Origin: Dehalococcoidales bacterium
GTDB taxonomy: Bacteria > Chloroflexota > Dehalococcoidia > Dehalococcoidales > JAQTRN01
Direction of reading: 5' to 3'
Assembly (NCBI GenBank): GCA_028711795.1
Contig: JAQTRN010000031.1
Span: forward strand, 1 to 8,605
Length of the DNA stretch: 8,605 bases
Part shown: one piece after another, positions 1-5,807 of the stretch
Numbering within the stretch: position 1 is the first letter of the stretch
How the letters are laid out: each line of letters starts with the position of its first letter
The notes under the pieces: model-generated
The model's database searches: none
What the model was told of the DNA's origin: nothing
Seen by the model: the letters and a program-made list of their open reading frames with translations, nothing else
Translations under genes and position numbers: made by a program

Positions 1-30
1 GGCAAAATGATTGCCGTTATTGAATACTAA
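1..30 (+). CDS. C-terminal end of a biotin-carrier (biotinyl) protein, partial
   Basis: Only the last nine codons are present, reading GKMIAVIEY and then TAA. The pattern G-x-x-(I/L)-x-V-I-E is how many biotinyl domains end (the last strand of the barrel in OadA, MmdC or AccB-type carriers). Such a protein carries biotin on a lysine and shuttles carboxyl groups from a carboxyltransferase to the beta subunit. The assignment rests on this short tail and on the oadB-type gene downstream. Whether it is a separate carrier or the end of a fused alpha subunit cannot be seen here. Confidence 0.6.
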   Translation, partial: GKMIAVIEY

Positions 31-99
31 AAGAACAATTAGATTTCGGCATAGCTGACAAAAGCCTGACTGAGTCGACCATTAAAGAGGGGTCTAATA

Positions 100-231
100 T
101 TGGTTCTAAGATCAATACTGTTTGCGCTTTTTGTTTATGGGGTGGCTGCGGTGATCTCGCTGCTGGTGGTGGGTATTATCCGGCTGTTGCATAAGTCTGT
201 CTATCGGGTGAGACCAGAAAAAGAAAAATGA
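100..231 (+). CDS. Small single-span membrane protein, OadG-like position
   Basis: A 43-residue frame starting at TTG and ending at TGA 229-231. The start is chosen because a strong ribosome site (AGAGGGG, 86-92) lies seven bases upstream. No ATG or GTG exists in frame after the upstream stop at 67-69. The product has one hydrophobic helix (about residues 5-30, rich in L, V, A and I), followed by a basic tail with LLHKSVYR and a charged end PEKEK. Decarboxylase Na+ pumps carry a small gamma subunit (OadG or MmdD) with one N-terminal span that assembles alpha and beta. Very short OadG-related proteins are known beside oadB-type genes. Position and topology fit that role, but no catalytic or metal-binding residues can be used as proof. 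It is too short for a firm family call. Confidence 0.6.
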   Translation: MVLRSILFALFVYGVAAVISLLVVGIIRLLHKSVYRVRPEKEK

Positions 232-236
232 AGTAG

Positions 237-257
237 CTGCCCCGCTGTTGGGGACAG
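237..257 (+). promoter_or_regulatory. Intercistronic hairpin before oadB
   Basis: CTG-CCCC (237-243) can pair with GGGG-CAG (250-257, one bulged A at 254) around a GCTGTT loop. It sits five bases after the upstream stop and ends nine bases before the oadB ATG, so it overlaps the only candidate ribosome site (GGGGACAGG). It has no U-tract, so it is not a typical terminator. It may affect translation or mRNA stability of the downstream subunit. Seven base pairs alone are weak evidence. Confidence 0.3.
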
Positions 258-266
258 GCACTGAGT

Positions 267-1487
267 ATGACTATCTGGCAAATCTTCCAGGGCTTATACA
301 CTCTCTTCATATCAGAACCATCGATTGCGATCGCGAGGGTTCTATTGATATTACTTGGCTTCCTGCTGATATACCTGGGCTATAAGAAGGTCCTGGAAGG
401 ACTGATCATGATACCGATGGGCATCGGCATGATCGGGGTGAACGCCGGTGTCCTGGTACTGGAAGCCGCCCAGGTCGGTAACCTCTTTGTCGACCCGATG
501 ATTTCTGACCCGACCACGCTGATGAATGCCCTGCAGATAAACTTTCTGCAACCCATCTATAATTTCACCTTCAGCAACGGTCTGATCGCCTGTCTGGTGT
601 TCATGGGTATCGGCGCCATGACAGATATCGACTATCTGATCGCCAAGCCCATGCCCAGTATGATGTTAGCCATTGCCGCGGAACTGGGTAGCATTGCCAC
701 CTTCCCGATAGCGATGGCCCTGGGACTTAATCCCGGGGAGGCAGCCTCGATCGCCATTATTGGTGGCGCCGATGGACCCATGGTGCTCTTCACTTCTCTC
801 CGCTTGGCACAGCACCTCTTCGTGCCCATTGCCATTATCGGTTATATCTATCTCAGTCTGACCTATGCCGGCTATCCGTATTTGATCAAGCTGCTCATCC
901 CCAAGAAATTACAGGGTACCCGGATGGACCTGAGAGAAATACCGCGCACTCCACGCCCGCAGAAATTCGCGTTTGCTATCGCCGCCTGCAGTATCCTGTG
1001 CTTGCTCTTTCCGGCGGCCGCGCCCCTTTTTGCTGCCTTCTTCGTCGGATTAGCTATTAAAGAGTCTGACATGCCCCGCTATCTCGAATTCCTCACCGGT
1101 CCCCTGCTTTACGGGTCCACCTTCTTCCTCGGTTTTGTGCTGGGTAGCCTGCTGAGTGCTGATGTGATCCTCAACCCGAAGGTGTTGATGTTGCTCTTCC
1201 TGGGGATGATTGCCATATTACTCTCCGGTATCGGCGGGTTAGCCGGTGGTCTTCTGGCCTACAAGCTTAGTAAAGGGAAGATTAATCCTTTGATCGGTAT
1301 CGCCGGGGTCTCCTGTGTGCCCACCACGGCTAAGGTGGCCCAAAAATGCGCCTTCCTGGCGGACAAGAAGGCTATGATTTTGCCTTTTGCCATGGGACCA
1401 AACGTGGCCGGAGTAATCACGACCGCCATAATCTCCGGTATCTATATCACCGCCGTGCCCTTAGTAATCCCGCTGCTGACTCCATGA
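267..1487 (+). CDS. oadB: Na+-translocating decarboxylase beta subunit (OadB/GcdB/MmdB family)
   Basis: 406 residues, a usual length for the family. This is the membrane subunit that decarboxylates carboxybiotin and exports Na+, conserving the energy of oxaloacetate, methylmalonyl-CoA or glutaconyl-CoA decarboxylation. Many hydrophobic spans run along the chain. The family signature IIGGADGP lies at 164-171, with D169 matching the essential aspartate D203 of the Klebsiella protein. The second signature NPLIGIAGVS at 340-349 supplies the equivalents of N373 (N340), G377 (G344) and S382 (S349). The Klebsiella R389 position is lysine here (K356). The ATG at 267 has only a weak ribosome site (ACAGG, 254-258). 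The gene follows a biotin-carrier end and a small membrane protein, as expected for a pump operon, and its stop overlaps the next start. The substrate of the complex cannot be told, because the carboxyltransferase lies outside the window. Family certain; the symbol is by family. Confidence 0.93.
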   Translation: MTIWQIFQGLYTLFISEPSIAIARVLLILLGFLLIYLGYKKVLEGLIMIPMGIGMIGVNAGVLVLEAAQVGNLFVDPMISDPTTLMNALQINFLQPIYNFTFSNGLIACLVFMGIGAMTDIDYLIAKPMPSMMLAIAAELGSIATFPIAMALGLNPGEAASIAIIGGADGPMVLFTSLRLAQHLFVPIAIIGYIYLSLTYAGYPYLIKLLIPKKLQGTRMDLREIPRTPRPQKFAFAIAACSILCLLFPAAAPLFAAFFVGLAIKESDMPRYLEFLTGPLLYGSTFFLGFVLGSLLSADVILNPKVLMLLFLGMIAILLSGIGGLAGGLLAYKLSKGKINPLIGIAGVSCVPTTAKVAQKCAFLADKKAMILPFAMGPNVAGVITTAIISGIYITAVPLVIPLLTP

Positions 1488-1681
1488 GTGCCTCCCGAAA
1501 GTTCTGGATTATTGGCCTGGCGCTGGCCGGTACCGGGGTCGTGCTGGTCAGGCTGGTATCTCCGGCACTTGATGAAGCAGTACCACGTCTGGTCGTCTAT
1601 TTTCTGGGTATCACCGTAGCTCTGGCCGGACTGGGCGTCATTATGTACGGTATCAGAAAGGGCTCCCGGCCAAAATCGTAG
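1484..1681 (+). CDS. Unrecognised 65-residue two-span membrane protein coupled to oadB
   Basis: The ATG at 1484 overlaps the oadB stop (ATGA, 1484-1487), the classic form of translational coupling, so I prefer it to an upstream in-frame ATG at 1346 that would lie deep inside oadB. The product begins MSASRKFW and has hydrophobic segments at about 8-24 and 37-58, joined by a short loop containing P-x-L-D-E. It ends in a basic tail (RKGSRPKS), which puts both ends probably in the cytoplasm. I do not recognise the family. Being the last gene of the operon and coupled to the beta subunit, it may be an accessory or assembly part of the pump; that is inference. No cysteine, histidine or metal motif is visible. 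Confidence 0.65.
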   Translation: MSASRKFWIIGLALAGTGVVLVRLVSPALDEAVPRLVVYFLGITVALAGLGVIMYGIRKGSRPKS

Positions 1682-1684
1682 GCT

Positions 1685-1713
1685 GGTCTGCTTTCTGCCA
1701 TCCGGTTCAGACC
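1685..1713. terminator. Possible hairpin between convergent gene ends
   Basis: GGTCTG (1685-1690) and CAGACC (1708-1713) form a six-pair stem with a 17-base loop in the 32-base gap between two convergent genes. The downstream arm ends exactly at the kdpE stop. Neither side has a clear U-tract, so it is a weak candidate for a bidirectional terminator. Confidence 0.25.
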
Positions 1714-2403
1714 TTAGTTGACTCGAAGCCGGTAACCAACTCCTGGCTCAGTGATTATTAACTGTGGTCGTGCCGGGTCTGGTTCGATTTTACGGCGCAG
1801 GTTACTGATATTCACATGCAGCATATGGGATTCCCCCTCGTATTGCGGTCCCCATACCTCGTGTAACAATTGGCGATGGGTGAGTACTTTCCCCGCGTGA
1901 ATTGCTAACACTCTCAGCAGGTCGTATTCGTTTGGCGTTAATTGCACCCCAGCGCCGGCTACGGAGACAACTCTTTTAACCAGATCGACGGTAAGGTTAT
2001 CGATGGTAATGATAGGTTCATTAGCGACCCGAGTAGCACGGCGTAAAGCGGCGCGCAGGCGAGCCAGTAACTCGCCAATCCCGAATGGCTTGGTTAAATA
2101 ATCATCCGCCCCGGCATCGAGAGCGGCGATTTTATCGCTCTCTGATCCTCGAACGGACAGTATAATAATTGGGGTTTGGGACCATTCCCGGAGAAGCCGG
2201 GTGACTTCGACACCATCAATATCCGGTAAGCCCAGGTCGAGAATAATTACGTCTGGCTTGTTGGCGACTGCCATTGATAGCGCCTCCTGCCCGGAAGTCG
2301 CCTCCAGTAACACGTACCCCTGGGATTGAAGCGCTGCCCGCAGGAACCGCCGGATAGGTGGTTCATCATCGACCACCAACACGTGTGGTTTATCGTTACT
2401 CAT
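1714..2403 (-). CDS. kdpE: KdpE-like response regulator (OmpR/PhoB family)
   Basis: 229 residues, full length. The N-terminal receiver domain (about 6-120) has the acidic pair D12-D13, the phospho-acceptor D56 in VIILDLGLPDIDG, S83 at the switch position and K105 in LTKPF. A winged-helix DNA-binding domain follows (about 130-228), with LTPNEYDLL, a recognition-helix region HMLHVNISNLRRKIEPDP and the ending EPGVGYRL typical of KdpE. It would be phosphorylated by the kinase encoded directly upstream and bind direct-repeat operators. Its ATG overlaps the kinase gene end by eight bases (2396-2403), so the two are translationally coupled. The likely target in view is the set of 11-bp-spaced repeats before trkH. 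The OmpR-family call is sure; KdpE rather than another subgroup is very likely from the sequence and from the partner. Confidence 0.92.
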   Translation of the reverse strand: MSNDKPHVLVVDDEPPIRRFLRAALQSQGYVLLEATSGQEALSMAVANKPDVIILDLGLPDIDGVEVTRLLREWSQTPIIILSVRGSESDKIAALDAGADDYLTKPFGIGELLARLRAALRRATRVANEPIITIDNLTVDLVKRVVSVAGAGVQLTPNEYDLLRVLAIHAGKVLTHRQLLHEVWGPQYEGESHMLHVNISNLRRKIEPDPARPQLIITEPGVGYRLRVN

Positions 2404-3988
2404 CTGTCGTTCTCGCGGCCGCTGGAGTAGCTGGTAGGGTTAACGTGATAACCGTGCCCCCGCCTGGGCGGTTTTCAGCCATAATATGACCACTGTGCGC
2501 TTCGACGATCCCTTTGCAGATGGCCAGTCCCAGTCCGGTGCCCGACTCATCGTGAGGGCGTTGTACGCGGTAGAATTTCTCAAAAACTTTGGACAAATCC
2601 TCTGCCGGTATGCCGATGCCCCGGTCCACTACTTTAATCTCTACCTGCTGGTCAACCTGTCGGGCGGCGATCTCGATCGGTGAGTCTGTGGGAGAATACC
2701 TCATGGCATTATCCAGGATATTAAATAGAGCCTGCACTACAAGACCAAAGTCGACCGAAATGAAAGGCAATTCTAGTGGTATGTCTATCTTGACAGAGCG
2801 GGTATCGAGACGGCCACTCAACTGTTCCAGGGCGGCACCAATCAAGTCCTGAATATCGGATGGTTGCAGGCATAGCCTCATCGCTCCGGCTTCCATTCTG
2901 GTTGTATTAAGGAGATTAGTTATCAAGCGGTTTAATCTCTCCGCTTCCCCACGGGCAACCTGAATCAGGCTTTTTCGGGTTAGATCGTCCAGGTCCAATC
3001 CGTCTTCCTGAAGACTACTGAGCCCACCAATGATAGATACCAGCGGTGTGCGCAAGTCGTGCGAAATTGAGTTCAGGAGGGTGGTCTGCAGTTTTCCTTT
3101 AGCCTCTAATATCTGTGCATTGCGCGCTTCCTCAGCTAGTTGGGTGCGTTCCACGGCTACTGCCGCCAGGTCGGCATAAGCTTTCAGGAGCCGTGACTGT
3201 TCGTCTGCTATCTGAGGTGCCGTGTCAGATATATATAAGGCCATTACTCCCACAGTGCCCCTGGCGGTGTTTAATGGCAAGTATAGGGTTTTGGCATCGG
3301 GAAACACTTCCGTCCCGTATCCTGCTTTCTGCTGGTTTTCCAGAGACCAGCGCGCTCTGGTCATATCATTCTCATCAATATTAATATTGGACCCATCCGT
3401 ATATGTATTTAGGGAGCCTTTATGCTGAACATCCGGTAAGAAGATGACTACATTGCGCTCGAAGGTCTTCCTTACACTGTTCATAATGGTGTGCACCGTA
3501 GACTCAAGGCTGATGGTAGCTGCCAGATTGCGGCTCAAGGTGTAGAGGGTAGCTGTCTCTGTTTCGCGGCGCCGGGCTGTCTCGGTTTGTCGTCTCACCC
3601 GTGATGTCAGGTAGCTGATTGTTATTCCAACCAGTAATAGCGCGGCGAAGGTTAAGATGTACTGTGTATCGGCGACATGGAGAGCCAGAAACGGGGGGAC
3701 AAAGAACAAATCAAAGGCCAATACGCTCAAGATAGAGACCAGGATAGATGGCCCGAGCCCCCAGAAAATAGCGGTAATAACCACACAGAGAAGGTAGATC
3801 ATGATGATATTGGCGGGTAGAAAGAGTTGACTTAGTAGTCTGCCCAGCAACGTGGCTAGTACGACCAGTCCCAGTCCTTGCAGGTAGCCTCGCCAGTTGA
3901 TAGAAAACTGCCTGTTTCCTATTTTAATTCGCATGGTGGGTCTTCCAATACCATTAACGACACCGGATATCCGCTGATTAAGTAACAT
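2396..3988 (-). CDS. kdpD: KdpD-like sensor histidine kinase lacking the N-terminal KdpD domain
   Basis: 530 residues against about 890 in E. coli KdpD. A four-span membrane region (about 36-128, DUF4118-like, with DLFFVPPF near 93-100) is followed by a GAF-like segment (about 155-285). Next come the dimerisation/phosphoacceptor helix with H310 in SISHDLRTPL, and an ATPase domain with N423/N427 (NILDNA), DRGIGIP (455-461) and GTGLGLAI (483-490). All catalytic boxes are intact. The large cytoplasmic N-terminal KdpD and universal-stress-like domains are absent, and no trace of them precedes the start. The ATG at 3988 has a poor ribosome site. An internal ATG at 3934 (residue 19, MRIKIG) is an equally possible start with GGAAG upstream. 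It forms an operon with trkH (104-base gap) and kdpE (overlap). Likely role: sensing K+ or turgor status at the membrane and phosphorylating the regulator. Confidence 0.88.
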   Translation of the reverse strand: MLLNQRISGVVNGIGRPTMRIKIGNRQFSINWRGYLQGLGLVVLATLLGRLLSQLFLPANIIMIYLLCVVITAIFWGLGPSILVSILSVLAFDLFFVPPFLALHVADTQYILTFAALLLVGITISYLTSRVRRQTETARRRETETATLYTLSRNLAATISLESTVHTIMNSVRKTFERNVVIFLPDVQHKGSLNTYTDGSNINIDENDMTRARWSLENQQKAGYGTEVFPDAKTLYLPLNTARGTVGVMALYISDTAPQIADEQSRLLKAYADLAAVAVERTQLAEEARNAQILEAKGKLQTTLLNSISHDLRTPLVSIIGGLSSLQEDGLDLDDLTRKSLIQVARGEAERLNRLITNLLNTTRMEAGAMRLCLQPSDIQDLIGAALEQLSGRLDTRSVKIDIPLELPFISVDFGLVVQALFNILDNAMRYSPTDSPIEIAARQVDQQVEIKVVDRGIGIPAEDLSKVFEKFYRVQRPHDESGTGLGLAICKGIVEAHSGHIMAENRPGGGTVITLTLPATPAAARTTDE

Positions 3989-4029
3989 TTTATACCCAGT
4001 CTTTGACTAAGTCTATTTGTCGGCCGCTG

Positions 4030-4063
4030 GCCAGAATGCGCGACCTACTGACCCGCCAGAATG
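4030..4063. repeat. Nine-base direct repeat in the trkH-kdpD gap
   Basis: GCCAGAATG occurs at 4030-4038 and 4055-4063, 25 bases apart, inside the 104-base gap between trkH and kdpD. GAATG-ATC-CATTC (4059-4071) can also form a tiny hairpin. No TCAAGA-type half-site occurs in this gap and I see no convincing promoter. The repeat may be chance. Confidence 0.3.
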
Positions 4064-4092
4064 ATCCATTCGCCTGATGCAGTGTTAGCTAG

Positions 4093-5526
4093 TTAGCCAA
4101 TGAATATCTGGGCCTCGGCGTTCCTAATAACCGGCTTGCCTGACTTGGGTCGACCGAACAGGCCAAGCCCGACGGTTAACGGTCCGACTCGTCCAATAAG
4201 CATTATGACACTTAGTGTCACCTTCCCTAAGGCGCTCAGGCTCGGAGTGATGCCGGTTGACAGACCAACAGTGCCAAAGGCTGACGTAACCTCGAATAGG
4301 CTGCTGAGTAAGGGAAAGTCCTCGACAATGGTGAAGATCAGTACTCCAAAGCACACCACCAGTACGGATATCAGACCAATCACGAAAGCTTTCTTTACCT
4401 GCTCCTGTGAGATCCGCCGGTCAAAGACATTAATGTAGGGCTTCTCTTTTAATACTGCGCTCGTAGTGGACAGCATTAAGGCGAAGGTAGTCGTCTTGAT
4501 CCCGCCTCCGGTACTGCCTGGTGAACTACCGACAAACATAAGCAAAATCATTATGAGCAGGCTGACGCCGCTCATCGCCCCGATATTGATGGTGTTGAAA
4601 CCAGTAGTCGTTGCGGCTGAGATTGACTGGAAAGACGCCCCCACAAGCTGCAGGCCTGGCGATCCTGGCATGAAGCGGGTGTCAAAGACGAAGATGACTG
4701 CCGTGCCAACCAGCATCAGAATCAGCGAAGTAGATATGGCCAGCTTGGTGTGGACTGAAAGCTGTGACCGCACTCTTCTGGCCGCCTGACCTAATTGATT
4801 TAGCAGATCGTAGATAACGAAGAAACCGATGCCGCCGACGATGCTCAAAATCGGGAGGACAATATTGACAATAGGGTTCACTTGATAGGAGGAGAAACTA
4901 TCGGAGAATAAGCCGAACCCAGCGGTACAGAATGCTGATATGGAATGAAAGATGCCAAAATATATCGCTTTACCCACTGGGAACTCCTGTGTCCAGAAAG
5001 CCCCCAGAATAACGGCTCCAGAAGCTTCGAAGATGAATGTTGTCAATATCACTGTCCAGACAAATCCCTGACTGCTGGCAGCAGGTACTCCGGCGGCGGA
5101 TTCCCGCATGGCCAAGCTGGCCCCCATCGATGGTTTCTCTCTGAGAGCGTAAACAATAGAAACAATCAGGACCATATAGCCCAGGCCGCCAATCTGGATA
5201 AGCAGGAGGAGGACTATCTGCCCGAATAGAGAGAGAAAACTGCCTGTGTCAACCACCGTCAGCCCGGTAGTAGTTACCCCGGAGGTTGCCGTAAATAGGG
5301 CATCGACGAAGCCCATAGATTGACCCTGCTGACTGGATATGGGTAACATGAGCAGGATAGTGCCCACAATGGTGATAATGACAAACGTACGGAGTATTTC
5401 ACCAAACGAAAATTGACCAGCTTTGACCCTTGAAGTCAACGGAACGATGAAACGCCATTGCCTGATTCGCTGTGGTCGGAATACAGGGATAATAGGCTTG
5501 ATTTTGATATTTGTTAGTTTGTCCAT
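4093..5526 (-). CDS. Trk/Ktr-type K+ uptake channel subunit (TrkH/KtrB)
   Basis: 477 residues. This family forms the ion-conducting membrane subunit for K+ (sometimes Na+-coupled) uptake. Four repeats of membrane helix, pore loop, membrane helix are visible. Their selectivity-filter glycines are all kept: TTTG (G88), CTAGFG (G203), ATTTGF (G309) and GTVGLS (G421). Glycine in all four loops predicts K+ selectivity. The gating-loop signature GSSPGSTGGGIKTTT (333-346) and the family ending IGRVGPLTVGLGLFG (444-458) are present and look KtrB-like. A basic N-terminal tail precedes the first span. The ATG at 5526 has no good ribosome site and is overlapped by leader hairpins. It is first in the unit with kdpD and kdpE, so the two-component pair probably controls it. 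The usual NAD/nucleotide-binding partner (TrkA or KtrA) is not in the window. TrkH and KtrB are hard to separate by eye, so I give no symbol. Confidence 0.93.
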   Translation of the reverse strand: MDKLTNIKIKPIIPVFRPQRIRQWRFIVPLTSRVKAGQFSFGEILRTFVIITIVGTILLMLPISSQQGQSMGFVDALFTATSGVTTTGLTVVDTGSFLSLFGQIVLLLLIQIGGLGYMVLIVSIVYALREKPSMGASLAMRESAAGVPAASSQGFVWTVILTTFIFEASGAVILGAFWTQEFPVGKAIYFGIFHSISAFCTAGFGLFSDSFSSYQVNPIVNIVLPILSIVGGIGFFVIYDLLNQLGQAARRVRSQLSVHTKLAISTSLILMLVGTAVIFVFDTRFMPGSPGLQLVGASFQSISAATTTGFNTINIGAMSGVSLLIMILLMFVGSSPGSTGGGIKTTTFALMLSTTSAVLKEKPYINVFDRRISQEQVKKAFVIGLISVLVVCFGVLIFTIVEDFPLLSSLFEVTSAFGTVGLSTGITPSLSALGKVTLSVIMLIGRVGPLTVGLGLFGRPKSGKPVIRNAEAQIFIG

Positions 5527-5527
5527 G

Positions 5528-5616
5528 GCTCTCTGAGCTTGCGGTAGGTCTGGGGACTCTACTATGGATGGGCCCGGGCTTACCCCGTGCTTAACCGCAC
5601 GGTTTAAATCACCGTG
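5528..5616 (-). promoter_or_regulatory. Structured leader of trkH with mutually exclusive hairpins
   Basis: Three complementary blocks lie far from the gene: CCGTGC (5585-5590), GCACGGT (5597-5603) and ACCGTG (5611-5616). The middle block can pair with either neighbour (six pairs each; loops of six and seven bases). Nearer the gene, GTAG-GTC (5544-5550) pairs with GAC-CTAC (5555-5562, one bulge). GCTC-TCT-GAGC (5528-5538) folds one base upstream of the ATG. The arrangement could be an RNA switch, or DNA operator repeats if transcription starts inside it. The predicted start near 5610 would cut off part of the first arm, which weakens the RNA reading. Confidence 0.35.
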
Positions 5617-5617
5617 T

Positions 5618-5645
5618 CTATTAATTCTACAGGTAAGTTAGTCAA
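5618..5645 (-). promoter_or_regulatory. Likely trkH promoter
   Basis: Read on the minus strand, TTGACT (5645-5640) is followed after 16 bases by TAATAG (5623-5618). The -35 box is good and the -10 box poor, which is usual for an activator-dependent promoter. The -35 lies inside the gene-proximal TCTTGAC half-site. The predicted RNA start is near 5610, giving a leader of about 85 bases. Confidence 0.45.
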
Positions 5646-5690
5646 GATGGGGTCAAGAAAGCGGGGATAAGAGTCAAGAAAGTATCAAGA
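5641..5690 (-). promoter_or_regulatory. Tandem response-regulator half-sites upstream of trkH
   Basis: Four TCAAGA blocks occur at 5642, 5653, 5674 and 5685 (TCTTGA on the minus strand; three of them are TCTTGAC). The spacings are 11, 21 and 11 bp, so all face the same side of the helix: two pairs of 11-bp direct repeats about three turns apart. OmpR/PhoB-family regulators bind as tandem dimers to direct repeats with about 11-bp spacing. The nearest repeat overlaps the trkH -35 box, where such activators contact polymerase. The downstream KdpE-like protein is the obvious candidate; that link is inference. Confidence 0.6.
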
Positions 5691-5752
5691 AAAAAGTGTG
5701 GGCTACTTTCTGAAAGAAAAATAGTGGAATGCGTAACTTACCATCAGTTAAG

Positions 5753-5768
5753 TCTTGAGCCCATCTTG
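5753..5768 (+). promoter_or_regulatory. Opposite-facing copy of the operator at the radA side
   Basis: TCTTGAGCCCATCTTG matches the reverse complement of 5643-5658 at 15 of 16 positions and again places two TCTTG blocks 11 bp apart. It faces radA and covers the candidate -35 box. It suggests that the same regulator can act on both divergent units. A further TCTTG at 5771 is out of phase. Confidence 0.45.
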
Positions 5769-5784
5769 GTTCTTGCCTTATTAC
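5755..5784 (+). promoter_or_regulatory. Possible radA promoter
   Basis: TTGAGC (5755-5760), an 18-base spacer and TATTAC (5779-5784) form a moderate promoter match with four of six bases in each box. RNA would start near 5791, leaving a leader of about 17 bases before the radA ATG. The boxes overlap both the operator copy and the palindrome. Confidence 0.35.
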
Positions 5785-5798
5785 CCGAAATCGGGTAA
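5781..5798. promoter_or_regulatory. Perfect palindrome before radA, candidate repressor operator
   Basis: TTACCCGAAATCGGGTAA has two perfect eight-base arms around AA. It covers the -10/start region of the proposed radA promoter and ends nine bases before the ATG. Its size and position fit binding of a dimeric repressor. As RNA it would be a hairpin close to the ribosome site. I do not recognise the motif as any LexA box known to me. Confidence 0.45.
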
Positions 5799-5807
5799 AG
5801 TCATGCC

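Noticed and set aside
31..99. Promoter or gene between the biotin-carrier end and the small membrane protein
   Set aside because: The 69 bases show no good promoter pair and no frame with a start. I see only the ribosome site at 86-92.
1346..1483. N-terminal extension of the 65-residue protein to ATG 1346
   Set aside because: The extension lies entirely inside the conserved end of oadB in another frame. The ATGA overlap at 1484 is a natural start.
5527..5640. c-di-AMP (ydaO-type) riboswitch before trkH
   Set aside because: The leader is too short, and I do not see the conserved core of that riboswitch.
5641..5690. CRISPR or satellite repeat from the repeated TCAAGA blocks
   Set aside because: The repeats are six to seven bases with 11- and 21-bp periods, which fits transcription-factor half-sites and not a repeat-spacer array.
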